Positions 51,750 through 63,177 of a stretch of DNA of 64,000 nucleotides are shown in pieces (the stretch's first letter is position 1; each line of letters starts with the position of its first letter). A program made the translations under genes and the position numbers. The DNA is from Neoceratodus forsteri. Its lineage: Eukaryota > Chordata > Ceratodontiformes > Ceratodontidae. The DNA is taken from assembly GCA_016271365.2 (NCBI GenBank), contig CM057454.1, positions 697,019,501 through 697,083,500 of the forward strand, given 5' to 3'. The notes under the pieces were generated by a model. That model saw only the letters and a list, made by a program, of their open reading frames with translations. It ran no database searches and was not told the origin of the DNA.

Positions 51750-53400
51750 GTGCTTAGGGAGTCTGTACACTGTGAGGGATGCATTTTATGCTGCTACCAC
51801 TTGGGGGAGTAGGGAGTGGTCTTCTATATAAAGGGATGTATAGACAGGAGAGAGGTGAGAGAGAGAGAAGAGAGACTGGTGGGTGTTGCAACAGGGCAGT
51901 TTGGAAGGAGGCCCCCCTCCCCTTAGGCATGTTGGCAGTTTCAGCAGTGGATTGCCAGGTTTCTGGGAATTGGGGACTCCATGGGAGGTGAACAGAAAGG
52001 CAGTTGTGGTTATTTGGGTTCTGGGTGCCTTGGGACTGGATGGTGAGAACATACTGGGATTTGGAGGAGTAACGGAGGGCAGGTAAGTGGAAGTCCCCAA
52101 GGGCATTGGGCCCAGTTTTTAGAGGTGGTGTGTGGAGCTGTTGGGAGCTGCCAAGGTGGTTACAGGAGGTTCAGAAGATGGTGGCAGCTGCTCAATTCCA
52201 TTCCCCAATGGCACTTTGACTCTTTGGTGAAAGGCGAAAGTGGGTGGTGACCTGGACTCAATGGGGCCTGCAGGGGTAGGCCCCTGGGCCTTCAGTAGGG
52301 TAGGTCTTTAGGCCAATATAGGCTGGTGCTCAGCTTGGGAAACAGAAAGTAAGGAAGCCACTGTAACTGTTGGGAGGCTCGGCTCAGGGAGTGCCACGGG
52401 AGCAAGTATGGGGAGAGAGCACCAGGAACCAGATTGGTCCCAGACTAAAGTGAGGAAGATTTCAAAGGGGCAGTCATGGAGGTTTGGGCTACTAGGATTT
52501 CACCCCAAGCATGAATTAACTCAGTGGTGGCAGAGAAGCACATTGCTACCCTGATGAGAAAGAAGGAAAATAATTTGGGAAGAAGCCCAGTATAAAGGAG
52601 GCAGTAATAGGAAAACCTTTGGGAGGAAGTTAAGCACAAAAGAGGCAGTGACAGAGTAAGGTGCTTACCAGTGCCAGTGAGTTAGATGGAGCTTCACACT
52701 TCTGGAATATTCAAAGGTTAAGGTCTAGCCCTGGGTAAAGTGTCTGTGGCTGGTTCTGTTGTATGGTAAATCCATGCCTAAGAATGCCCATTGCTCTCTC
52801 CCTTTAAATGATAAGTCTGTGTAAAAAGTTAGTCCCATGGAGCTATAATATTTCAAAGCCTTGAAGTAACTGAAACTCTGAGTTCTAAGAATCATTTAGG
52901 AGCTCAAGAGAATAAAAGTGACTTGGAGAGAAATCAGAGACATGTTTGATCATTACCGCAAAGTGATTTTAATGAATTTTAAGTCCTTTAGTGTTTTAGA
53001 GTTTTTTGCAGTTTCCTTGGGTTTGATGTTTTAGAATTCCTTGCCCCTCCAGCTCCAGGTCTGATGGGTCTTGAGAAGTCTGATGAAGAACCGACCAGAT
53101 TGCCTGCTGGATTTGCCTGCTGGGATATGTGAACACCTCTTGGGACTTGGTGTCGTTGGGTTTGAAGATGTCTTCAGGTAAGACACCCATGTTAAATGCT
53201 GCTTTTAATCTGAGAAGAGCTTGGTGAGATTCTGGAGTCTGGGTTCCCCTTCCGCTTTTAACATCAGGCCCCCTAGACACTGGGAAGTGTGGCTACAGAT
53301 ATATGCTTCTGGTAACTTCTAACATCTGAGATTTCCCATTTTCAGGGTATAACCAGACAGTAAAATGTGGGGATACTCAAAAAAAAAATAAGAAAATTAG
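51750..53400. other. GC-richer segment inside the L1, origin unclear
   Basis: Longer than a usual L1 3'UTR. It contains 'ctatataaagggatg' (51823), a promoter-like word, and purine-rich tracts. A 94-codon minus frame (52996-53280) reads 'SPESHQALLRLKAAFNMGV'-like text with no domain I know. Could be a nested LTR or other repeat, or an unusual 3'UTR. Confidence 0.35.
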
Positions 53401-53423
53401 AGTGATAAAAGGGTGTTACCTGT

Positions 53424-53833
53424 TCACAAAGGGGGGTTTCCAGGTGGTGGTAGTAGCACTGAACAGAGATGAGAATGGAGATATGCCTCCCATTTCTTGT
53501 GATATTTTTGTATCTTATTAGAATTGGCCAAGGAGAGGCATTTAAAGACTGCCAGTCTGGCAACAGCTGCACGCCATGTGAGAAGGGATGCAGGCATGGT
53601 CTGCCACCATTTCATCAGTATTGCATTCTTGGCTTCCAGGAACACAGCCATCAGCCATTCTTTTATCTGAGTGGTGCTATTGGTCAGCTGTGAGGTGTCT
53701 CCTAGCAAAATAAGAGCAGGTGTAGAAGGAACCTGGAAGCCCACAACTTTGGAGCAGTCCTCCAGGACTCTAGACCAGAAGAGTGTCAAAGTAGGACATT
53801 GCCACAATACATGCAAAAGATTAGCATTGGGAG
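53424..53833 (-). pseudogene. L1 ORF2 C-terminal segment
   Basis: 'NLLHVLWQCPTLTLFWSRVL' (about 53800) is the classic L1 C-terminal H-x-x-W-x-C-P ... F-W block, followed by 'LILLGDTSQ', 'AVFLEAKNAILMKWWQTMP' and 'KKWEAYL' (about 53480). This Cys/His region helps bind RNA. Breaks near the 3' end. Confidence 0.88.
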
Positions 53834-53849
53834 CAAGAACATACATTTC

Positions 53850-54462
53850 TAGATGTAAAGGAAATTGTTATCCCTCTGTTCAGACAGTTGGTGAGACCCC
53901 ATTTGGAGTATTGCGTGCAGTTCTGGAGACCCCATCTCTGCAAGCACATAGATAGGATGGAGGTAGTCCAGAGGAGGACAACTAAAATGGTGCAGGATCT
54001 GCACCAGAAGCCATATAAGAGGCTAAAGGAGCTTAACATGTATACCCTTGAGGAAAGGAGGGAGAAGGGAGACATGATAAAATCTTTCAAGTAACTTAAG
54101 GGGATCAACAAAGTCCAAGAAGGTAGCATCTTTCAGAAAAAGAGATGTGGAAGAACAAGGGGCGCAATTTGAAGTTAGAGGGGGGATGGCTCAGGGGTAA
54201 TGTGAGGAAGTATTTCTTCACAGAGAGGGTGGTGGATGCATGGAACAGCCTTTCTGAGGAGGTCATGGGGTCAAAAACAATGAGGGAATTCAAGAATGCA
54301 TGGGACAGACATAAGACAATTCTAGTGGGGGGTAGGAGGAAGTAGGCTGTTGGTTAACTAGGATCTGCAGCTTATACAATAGGCAGGGAAATGGCAGACT
54401 GGGTGGACCAAGTGGTCTTTATCCATTGTCAAAGTCTATGTTTCTATGCTTCTATGATGTGC
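53850..54462 (+). pseudogene. CR1 ORF2 C-terminus and 3'UTR, inserted in hAT
   Basis: 'SVRQLVRPHLEYCVQFWRPH' (53890-53935), 'RRTTKMVQDLHQKPYKRLKE' (53970), 'YTLEERREKGDMIKSFK' (54043), 'YFFTERVVDAWNSLSEEVM' (54210) and a 3' end 'tctatgtttctatgcttcta' at 54.45 kb. hAT sequence 'atttctaga' lies just left and resumes at 54463. Confidence 0.9.
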
Positions 54463-54532
54463 CATTCCTGAACTCTACGGGAAGGTTTCACAGACAATGA
54501 ACCATGCCCTGAAGCATTCAGCATCACCATAC
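54463..54532 (+). pseudogene. hAT transposase sliver between CR1 and L2-like LINE
   Basis: Reads 'IPELYGKVSQTMNHALKHSA', the hAT segment following I-P-S-R-x-Y/F in related transposases (A-V-P-x-L-Y-E-x-V). It ends where the L2-like LINE starts. Confidence 0.78.
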
Positions 54533-55568
54533 ATACATATGCTGATGATATAATATTATACAATAGCTCTAATTCATTAGATAAAATTGGCCAAGATTTG
54601 ACTGTAGATTTTCAGAGTCTAGAAAATTGTTTGTTGGACTTAAAATTATCATTGAATATTTCAAAAACCAAGAGTATGATATTTGCCTCTAAACAAAAGT
54701 TGGTTAAATTAGGGAAACTGAATATTTTTGGTAAAAATGGAACTAATTTGGAGCAGGAGCAATGTTTTAGATATTTGGGAATGAATTTGGACTCAAATTT
54801 AACATTTTCAAATCATATATTGACTTTAATAAAATCAGTAAATCAAAAATTAGGGGTTTTATTCAGACTACAGAATGTGTTAACTTTACAAGCCAGGAAA
54901 CATATAGCCCAAAGTATACTACTTTCTCAATTGAATTATAATTCATTTTTGTTTACTAGTTTGTCTAAACATGTAGTAAATAACTTAACAATGAATTTTC
55001 ATAGTATTTGTAGATTTGTTTATAGATTGCATTATAGTACACATCATTGTACTTTATATCAAGTTTCAGGGTTTCTACCGCCTAACTTGAGTTCCATTTA
55101 CTCTCTCTTTGCTGTAAAATGGATAATGTATTGAGACAAAAAAGTCTCTCTCCCTTGTATTCTCTGATATCTGTAAGGGAAGCTCCAAGAAACTTGAGAT
55201 CAAATTTTCTTTCTTGTTTAAGTTTCAAAGTCACTAAAACTAAAATGGGTGCTCAAGCTTTTTTTATTCAAGCACCAAAATACTGGAATGATCTTCCAAT
55301 TGAATTGAAAACTATGAGTAGCCATAATTTGTTCAAAAAGAAATTGAAGCATAATTTATTGAGTAGCTTGCAATGTCACTGCTATTTTAAATAATTTGTA
55401 TTATATTGTTTGTCTTATATGTCATGTATTTGTATTCCTGTATTAAGTGACTGTAAAAGTTATCTTTTTGTATAACATCTTGTGACTATTTTATAGTCTC
55501 AGGTCAAATATGAAAAAGGGCCTTGGCTCATATGTTTACCCGGTTAACAAAAGAAATAAATAAAAAAA
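54533..55568 (+). pseudogene. L2-like LINE, YADD to C-terminus and tail
   Basis: Starts at RT motif C: 'TYADDIILYNSSNSLDKIGQ' (54537-54595). It runs open for about 178 codons through 'LNISKTKSMIFASKQK', 'CFRYLGMNLDSNLTFSNHIL' and 'SQLNYNSFLFTSLSKHVVNN', then after one frameshift 'APKYWNDLPIELKTMSSHNL' to 55.39 kb. The 3' end is 'acccggttaacaaaag' plus AAATAAATAAA. The least decayed L2-type copy here and the apparent tail donor for the SINE at 18.05 kb. Confidence 0.9.
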
Positions 55569-55571
55569 AAT

Positions 55572-57030
55572 CTGAGCATGGATATTTGAAACAGTGGCAA
55601 TACTGCTGATAGCTTCTACAGTACTTGTGCTTTATAACACACTGGGCACAGGTACCTGGGGTAGTAACTTGACTCTGGGTGTGGGAAGAACTGCAGTGAG
55701 CCCAATTGTGCTGGTAGCAACACTCTTGGTATTTGAAGGCATGCCACACTGACAATGAAGAGTATACTTGGATCACACATGGGTGAGAAAATGCTTGAAG
55801 TGCTTCTTATGGAGTTTGATGAGTAGCTTCACCCCTATTCACTGAAAGCAGGTTTCATTGTGAGCAATAATGGCTCGAATGTTGTAAAATACATCAGTGA
55901 TGGGGGGTTTCTCAGGGTGCCATGCCTGACATGTTGTCTGACTCTCATTGTGCAGGACTTTCTAAACCATCCTGATATCAAGACCATGTTGACTGTGGCC
56001 CATCACATCTGCATTCACTTTGCCTGTTCAGGAAAGGCCCATGACAAGCTCAATGTGCTGCAGATACAAAACCAATTGCCTCAGCACTGTATGAATCTAG
56101 AATTTGTCACTAGATGGAACTCGACACTACATGATTGAGCAGTTGTGTGAACAGTATAAAGCCATATCTGAATATCTACTGCTATATACAAGCCATGAAT
56201 ATGCTGGAGCACCAAATGGACCAAGCCATTAAAACATGCAACTCAGGCAGTGAGTGGGGACACCACCAGTATCAGTCAATCCATTCCACTACATCTACTA
56301 CTATGTGTGCTGAGGCAGAGACTGGTGAATATGCAGCAGATGCTGGAGGCCGGTGGTGATAGTGGAAGTTGTGCTATAATGGAACACATGTTCCATGTCT
56401 TAGAATGCAATAAACATATTTCCAGCATTCTGCAGTCTGAAGATTTTGAGATTGCCACCATGCTGGACCCACACTATAAACATGAGCTGACTTCAATATG
56501 TGAAGGTGAACATTAGCAGGTCCAAAAGGTGGCCAGTCTTGTAATAAGAAGGGTACATGGGGCACAAATGCTAAAGACAAATTTATCTAAGGCACAACAT
56601 GAACATCCACAGAGATAAGGTGTTGCTACCACAGCCTCAAATGGGAAATGGGCTAAGAAAACATGCAAGTTACTAGACAAAATGCAAAATCATATTTGGG
56701 ATGTGTTAGATCAGGTTGAAGCTGAAGACATGGAAGAAAAGGAGGAGGAGGAGGAGGTTGATGAGACAGAAGGAGTACAAGCAGCACAACACATGGTAGA
56801 TGCATATTTGGTGAACACGAGGCACCTTACCATTGTCAATGAGCCCTTGCTATACTGGAGTAGTAAAATCACTAAGTGGCCAGCACTGACTGCGGTTGCA
56901 ATGAAATACCTCAGCTGCCCATCCTCGAGTGTCAGTGTGGAGTGTGTATTCAGTTTGACTGGTGCTTGTGCGGGACAGGCACACCAATCTGACACCAAAA
57001 AATGTTGGCATGCTAAAATTTACTAAAATA
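55572..57030 (+). pseudogene. hAT transposase: catalytic core to dimerisation domain
   Basis: 'YLCFITHWAQVPG' (55618; family Y-L-S-L-T-A-H-W), 'EVLLMEFDE' (55800), 'GFIVSNNGSNVVKYI' (55852; D-N-G-S-N-V-V, catalytic Asp read as Asn), 'CLTCCLTLIVQDFLNHP' (55930; C-x2-H changed) and 'LEFVTRWNSTLHD' (56098; T-R-W-N-S-T intact). Then 'ILQSEDFEIATMLDPHYK' (56430). The hAT-C dimerisation block is at 56780-57000: 'VNTRHLTIVNEPLLYWSSKI', 'PALTAVAMKYLSCPSSSVSV', 'ECVFSLTGA'. Several stops and shifts. Nuclear DNA-cutting transposase, now inactive. Confidence 0.9.
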
Positions 57031-57095
57031 AATGAGAGGAACATTCCACACAAGACAATTTAGATGATAAAGGCAATGAAGGTTAAACTTTATTT

Positions 57096-57795
57096 TATTT
57101 ATGATTTGTGAATGTGACTGTAATTCTATTTATGGTCCCCAGTAAGTTTCTCTCTCATTGATGGAACAAGAATAACAAATTTAAATTATGTCTATAATTT
57201 TTCTATGCCCCAGTAAATCTCACTCTCTCTCTCTTTTCTAGATCATCTGAGTGGAACAACAATGTGATTGTGACTGTAAAATAAATCTATCTCCATCCAT
57301 GTAGCATGATGCTCACACTCCCCTCTGTCTCCCTCGCTATCTTTCCTCTCACCCATGTTGCTCACTCACCACAGTTATATACCATGAGTGAGTGCATCAC
57401 AAGATATAGCACTGCAGCTATTGCCTGATTGGATGCAGCCAGCGACTTGTACATGGAGCGTGGTGTGCCAACAGCATCCCTATGGCAACAGTCAACAAGC
57501 ACCTAGTAAGCACAAGAAAGAAGTGCTAAAAGACGTGCTCTGGCTTACCACGGACCTGGAACTGGACTTCTATAGTGAAGTCCATATTTATCCGAGTTGG
57601 TGGTAAGCACTTGGATCCAGGTAGATTTTGATTTTGGGCACAACAGTCAGCACAGCCCTAACATGCAGTATTCTTTATTTGTCTTTTCAATTGTGGTCAC
57701 TCAAATTTGATAGTGTGTAGTATAGCCAACCTTACAGTAGTTGTTGAAATTCAGTGTTGGTTCAGTGATAAATATGGATGAACTTGCAATTCAAA
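57096..57795. other. No gene seen; hAT 3' region or flank
   Basis: AT-rich at first. There is a perfect 10-bp-arm palindrome 'ggacttctatagtgaagtcc' at 57561-57580 inside a wider inverted repeat ('cttacca' near 57543, 'tggtaag' near 57600). No terminal repeat of the hAT recognised. Confidence 0.4.
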
Positions 57796-57799
57796 AAAT

Positions 57800-58380
57800 G
57801 TTAACTTCTTTGCACCTCATCAAAATTGCCATGTTTGCCAGCCCACCAATGCACTTCCACTTGCGATGCTGGTGAATTGAGTTCAGTAATGAGTTCAGCC
57901 CATCAGAGGGCTGGCTGGGGAGAGGAGGATTGAGCATCTGGAGGACCACTCTGCTCTTCAGGCAGGGATTGCAGATCCCAATGTATGCCTGGCCCAAAGC
58001 GGTAAGCTAGGGGAAATGCACCTGAGACAGTGACAGAATGAACAGGGAGGTGGGCAGATGCCAACACACAGCACACAGGTGTGTGGGTCACATGACATGG
58101 TGACACTGTATGCTGCACCCCTTGAGGAAGAAAATAGGAAAAATCCTCAGTGGCAGTATAGTGCACGGATCCTTGCAGGCCCAGCACCTGACTAGCTGGG
58201 CTTGCTGGTCCAGCTACTGGATCTGGTTCACAGTGGTGGACTAGGTGACCCTGCTGACCCCAGAGGGGCAGTTAAATCCAGGGGGTACTGGCCAGCAGTA
58301 AGTCCAGGTGGACATTGTGGTGACAGGGCTGGGGGGTCCAGGTGGATGGGGAGCCATCTCATACATGGGAAAAAATAACT
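57800..58380 (+). mobile_element. Long tRNA-type SINE copy (plus)
   Basis: 'ccaccaatgcacttcc', 'gcgatgctggtgaattgagttcag' split over 24 bases, then 'gagaggaggattgagcatctgg' correspond in order to the head and first body block of the SINE at 35878. The body words 'gctggtccagctactgg' and 'gacagtgacagaatg' continue to about 58.38 kb. Diverged; limits approximate. Confidence 0.6.
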
Positions 58381-58389
58381 AGTTTTCTT

Positions 58390-60060
58390 TAAATGGCATT
58401 TTATTTTCTCTTTAGAACAGTTAATGCAACTGAAAAGTGTACACTTTTAATGAGTTAGTAGAATCTGCCATGACTCAAATGCATAATGTTAGTCTGGCCA
58501 GGTAGTAAAAGGATCCTCTGAAGGGTGTACTTAACTCTTAAAACCATTGTTTTCTGTTCACAGATGATGCAAGCTGAAGCTAAAAGACTATCATTATGTG
58601 CATAAAGCAAGGCAAGTTTACTGAATGCCATAGACAGGTTAAAACCAGCTGGTACAATTAATTTTAATTAGAACTAATTACGCATAGTATATATTATACA
58701 TTACTTTAATTATTATCTTTACATAATGCTCTGCCCTGCACTCTAGTTCATGCAACTGCAGGATAGGCAAGAGCTTGTAAGGATTTATTAGGTTCGCTGA
58801 AGGATTTTTAGTTTTGCTTTTTCCCTGGACAAGTTGGAGTGTGTCTGCAGCTAATTGTTATTTCACCCTGAGCTACAAAACATGAAATGCTGTAAAGGTA
58901 AAGAAAACTGTAACTTACAGAGTAGTCAGCCTGTGCATCTAAGCTGCAGGTGCAATTGCTACTTAAAGGTAAGATATAATCCAAATTACAGAATCACAGT
59001 GTGTTGCCAAGGCGTGGTTTGCCATTTAGGGTGGGGAAAAGAGCACAAGTTTCCATCTGATGAATGGAACACTGACCAGAGGGAGTGCCTAAGCAGCACT
59101 GAGCTGGCATTGTTCTCTTGGCAGGACAGCACTATGATGAGGCTTCTGGTGTTATGTATTTCCTGTTGCTATCAATGGATGCTTCTGTGTGTGACAAGGA
59201 GATCCTGCCACTCTTGAGGGCTGACCTTTTCTTAAATTTGTTGCAACAGTTCTTCCATTTCTTAGCCTAATCTATCCTTTACAATTTCTAGTCCATGAGA
59301 TTGGCCACCTATGGGCACCCCCTCCCCTTTCTTGACTATGCTATAGTGTACTCTTTAATTTTCCTATTCCCTCTCAGGTCCTAATGTAAAACAACAAACT
59401 GTGTTCCTCATTGTTGGATTTAGTATGCAATAGCACTATGTCACAAATAACTTGATGTATATGTCTTATGTGCATGAAACCTGTAAATGTTGAAAATACC
59501 AGGGAACTAGGTATTTTTGACAAAGGTAAAAAGTACTAGTTGACAGTATTATAGAATTTAAGATACCGAGGTAGAGATAACAGAACACGGCCCCCCCCCC
59601 CGTTGTGTTGTTAAGTGCAAGTAAATTGCAGATTGTTTGAGAGGCCCTTTTGGTACCATGCATTCCTGCTCTAAACTGAGCCAGTCTGAAATGTCATGGT
59701 GATTTGCATATACATCCCATGATGCTTTGCATTATGGGAGTATGTGTGATGTGTTTCTTTGAAACTTGGCTTATTGCCAGTGTCCTTTGGGGGTAACCCT
59801 TGTTTCAGTGCTTCTGCACTGAGGTTCTTTGTCTTTAATTTGTTTTAGCATTTTTTATTTGAGCCCCCCCCATCACCCAAGCACACAAGACAAACATAGG
59901 GATGAAGTGGTTTTCAATAAAAAGTTAGACCAGTAGATCACTAGGTGCTGACTTAGTACAATGGAAGGACATTCATAGTCTGTTGCTGCAAACTGATGTA
60001 TTTAATAAGGGATATGCCATTGTGGAAGGTAATTCTCTGTATTTTAAATAAACATCACAC
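58390..60060. other. No gene or clear repeat seen
   Basis: Only short frames without motifs. A C12 run sits near 59590-59601. Possibly unique intergenic sequence or repeats too old to recognise. Confidence 0.5.
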
Positions 60061-60064
60061 AATG

Positions 60065-60600
60065 ATTGTGTGCTTATTTATTTATTTTTATTTATTGAAT
60101 CTTGGAATTATGACCTTTGAGCCAGGCGCTGTTTTACAAAAGCTCAGCATCAACAAGGAATTTTATAGAGGAGGGAGTAACAGGCATGAGTACATTGGGT
60201 ACAAATAAACAGGCTGGGTGAAGTACAATAAACTCAGTAGACATTTGAAAATAAACCTAGTACATACAATTCATAATAATATTGATACTAAGAGCTAGGG
60301 ATAAAAATACATAATAATACTGATATTAAGCGCTAGGGTAAAAAGGTAACTAGAAGTTGGTGAAGGGCAGGTGTACAGGTAGAGAAAGCCAGTTAGAAGC
60401 AAACTAGAATAGTGATGAGTTATGATGCATAACAGGCCAATAGGTGGAGGAACAAAAGAATAAGAAAGAGCAGTTGAGGAGGATGATTTTAGACAAGGGC
60501 TAATAGTGGTGATTTTCCAGGTTATAGTGTAGGAAATGTTGCAGATGACCATGACTCAGTGGTGACACAGAATAGCAGCCCAAGAGGGCGTTGTCATTAA
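60065..60600 (-). mobile_element. Candidate LINE/SINE 3' end with (TTTA)n tail
   Basis: 'tatttatttatttttatttatt' (about 60078) at the left looks like the complement of a TAAA tail, followed by unassigned sequence. A roughly 40-bp tandem duplication ('cataataat(a/c)ctgata') lies at 60270-60345. Family unknown. Confidence 0.4.
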
Positions 60601-60819
60601 AATGGTAGGATAGGTATAAGCAGAGGGCTGATGTATTGAACCTGAAGTTCTATGTCTGGTCCATCTGTTATCTCACAACCCCTCCACACTGTGAAACATC
60701 TCTAGATAAAGAGGTGCTAGAGATTGGTAATAAAAGGGACAACATGTAAACAATTTATTTCTGAAGTAGATGTGACTTACATTATTAAAATGGCTACTGG
60801 TATTTTTTTATTTACTGTT

Positions 60820-60945
60820 AATATTTCCAGAAAGCCCAAGTGTGACCCATTATCTGATTTTCAGTGAGGCCATGCTTTTACAGCTGGGAGAACCAAGCTA
60901 AGACTTCCTTCTAACCATTAGACTACACTACCTCCTTAGTGATTA
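60820..60945 (-). mobile_element. tRNA-derived SINE head (minus), different family
   Basis: The complement reads 'aggtagtgtagtctaatggt' then 'tagaaggaag', and later 'gcttggttctcccagc'. These are box A-like and box B-like elements at tRNA spacing. Not a functional tRNA: no full cloverleaf and no CCA-compatible acceptor seen. Confidence 0.5.
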
Positions 60946-61349
60946 GACATTCACCACACATGTTCTACTGCAGATATTTGAGATAGGTGGAGATTAGCCA
61001 TTGGCCACTGGATACCATTTAATAGTGCTTTCATTGACCAGAGAAAATGTTTTAAATATTAACCTATTTAAGCAGACAATAGTTGTCCACTGGCCGTCAC
61101 ACTGAATAGTCACTATCCTATAAATCTGTCCAACCAAATCTTTTGGCAGTGCTTTGTACTTTATTTATTTATTTAGTTATTTAATTTTCATTAACTCTTG
61201 CTTTAGGATACAGGCCAATGCTGTATATTAATACCGCCACTGAGAACAATCTTACAGTTGAAAGAGTGGCCTTAAATGCATTGTTAGGGTATAGGAATTG
61301 CAAATTGAAGATAACCAGTTCTGATACCCTAAAAATGAGAGACCATTCT

Positions 61350-61375
61350 TGCAATCAATCAATCAATCAATCAAA
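61350..61375. repeat. (AATC)n microsatellite
   Basis: 'caatcaatcaatcaatcaatca', five to six units. Confidence 0.9.
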
Positions 61376-61629
61376 AATATATTAATTTTTCTAAAAATCT
61401 TACCCAAAAGTCCCTGTTTCCAGGGCAGTTGTGCTTGAGACACTTTTACAAAAGAAGAGTGTCTCACAGGTGGAGGAAAGGAGCTCTCTGGTCAGGAGTG
61501 CTCCCTCTATCTATATTATTTGAGAATAGCACGGAGGACGAGAACTTAAGTTAACTTTTAGATAACTGGGCTTAAGGAACTCAGATGCTATTGGTGAGAA
61601 TAATATTACTTATTTTATTGGGAAACTGA

Positions 61630-61975
61630 GGGCAGGATTTTCAAAGCATTGCACAGGGCTTGCGCCAAGCCCAGTGCCATGACACTTAGGTTCTAGCAGT
61701 GCGTCAATCCCATCTCTGCAACTGCGCCTGGTTCCACAATCTTGGGTGCAGTTGTGACAGTTTGCACAATTTACAGCAGCTCATGCCAATGTCTGGTGCA
61801 AACTCTGTAAAAAATGCCCCCAGGATTGCCACAAGTTAGACCAGAAATAGTTGGTCTAACTTGTGGCACTCTCCACAAGGGATATAAACTCTCGTTTGAT
61901 TGCTGCAAGCCTCATGCACCATAATGTCTGCACACATGGGGCTTGCAGCCATCCTAGCCTTTTGAAAATGTTGCC
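61630..61975. mobile_element. Palindromic MITE, 'gggcaggattttcaaa' termini
   Basis: Left end 'gagggcaggattttcaaagc', complement of the right end 'agggcaacattttcaaaagg'. The flanks share 'gaaact'. A strong internal inverted repeat is 'acaagttagaccag' (61829) with 'ggtctaacttgtgg' (61853). Same family as 46788-47128 by shared ordered words. Confidence 0.82.
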
Positions 61976-63170
61976 CTGAAACTTTAAAGTGTTTAATTTG
62001 ATGTTACTAGTTGCATTTTCATTCAGTTTTAGTTGTTTCATTTAATTTCAGAAATGGAGTACAAATGGGCATTTTTCATATGAAAGCAGCAAAAGAATAT
62101 CTTGTTACTTGATACTGGATTACCCAGGGTGCACACAGTATATGAGGTAGTTGGAGCAGAGAAAGCAAGGTGTTATTAAACCTTCACAGTGAATCTGCTT
62201 TCTTTTGTGACTGTTCTTACCCTTAACCACTCTTTGATAAGCTGTCTAGTGTTTGGGTTCATGCCACCAGCTGTCATTGCACACTTGTTTCTTCAAACTG
62301 AGATCAGACTCTTTTCTTCCTCCTCCTTTTGGGCTTGCATTCCATTTTCTTCCCTACAAATGCTAGCAGCTTTTCTCCCATCCTCTTCATTCATTCATTC
62401 CCATTCTACTCCAACAGCACAAGCAGACCCCTTCATCTTATGCTCAACTTTTCCAGGCCTTCAATACCTTCTGCTCCTGCAACCCACTCTACATACATTT
62501 AAACATGCATACATCCATACATATAGCACTTACATACATATAATACATAAATATAGGTTTTGAGGCTGAAAAAAAACATTGGTCCATCATGTTCATCCCT
62601 TCTGCCTGTTTAGGGAATATCCTATGTTTCCTTTTTTTTCAATGAAATTGTCCTTACCATGCTGTTTCTGCCTCATCATGGTCTTTCTTACTGACAGTCA
62701 TGTCCTCTCATTCTATCTTCACTCTGATAGTCCATTTCCCTATAGGTTCTTTGTTCCTTACATATTCAGGCAGTAATGCACCCTGTTTTGTTACAGTAAC
62801 TGTAGTTGAGCTGATGAGGCCATCAGAGTCCTTTTCCTTTTCCTTTTCCTTTCTATGCCTATGGCCAACTTTAACATCTGTCCCGTTGTGATACCACTCA
62901 TTTTTCTCTTGTGAGATCAAATTTGTTACTTTTCTTTGTACTCTCCTCCATGCTGCCTGCTATTAGCAATGTCTCAGTCAAGGCTGAAGTTGTCCTGGGA
63001 TGGGGCATTTATGGTTGCTCACAGTTACTATGGAACTCTATCTTGCTCCATGATTTCTGCCATCACAGTGGAGTTCTTCAAAGGAGCCCTAATGTTCCAT
63101 CTGTTTAAATCAACATACTGCTTAACCTGATGCTCTTTATTTGCTGATTGCAAGTTGATCAGTTTGTCAG
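61976..63170. other. No gene recognised; (CCTTTT)n at 62830-62855
   Basis: Open frames such as 62189-62563 have no motif, signal or coding-like pattern I trust. A short pyrimidine hexamer repeat lies near 62832. Confidence 0.45.
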
Positions 63171-63177
63171 AGCTACT

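Larger units (their letters stand above)
51442..53833 (-). mobile_element. 5'-truncated L1 insertion, 11-bp target duplication
   Basis: The undecamer 'caagaacatac' flanks it at 51431-51441 and 53834-53844. The left end 'tttttttaacataaaatatt' is a minus-strand poly-A tail. ORF2 C-terminus is at the right end. Removing it restores the hAT frame 'IPSRTY' followed by 'ISRC'. Confidence 0.85.
46289..57095 (+). mobile_element. hAT transposon split by at least five insertions
   Basis: The left terminus 'tagtgatgtgtgaagttgg' is at 46289. The transposase begins at 47669 and its last domain ends near 57.03 kb. Between lie a palindromic MITE, a CR1 (47841-50229), an L1 (51442-53833), a CR1 (about 53858-54462) and an L2-like LINE (about 54533-55568). 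Transposase pieces total about 3 kb, close to a full gene. No right terminus recognised. Confidence 0.82.

Noticed and set aside
60115..60122. Octamer 'tttgagcc' as the right target duplication of the hAT element starting at 46289
   Set aside because: No hAT-type terminus precedes it; an 8-mer match over this distance is expected by chance.
62189..62563. 124-codon frame with hydrophobic start as a secreted protein
   Set aside because: Ends in 'HTFKHAYIHTYSTYIHII' from a CATA-rich tract; composition looks like random AT-rich DNA.
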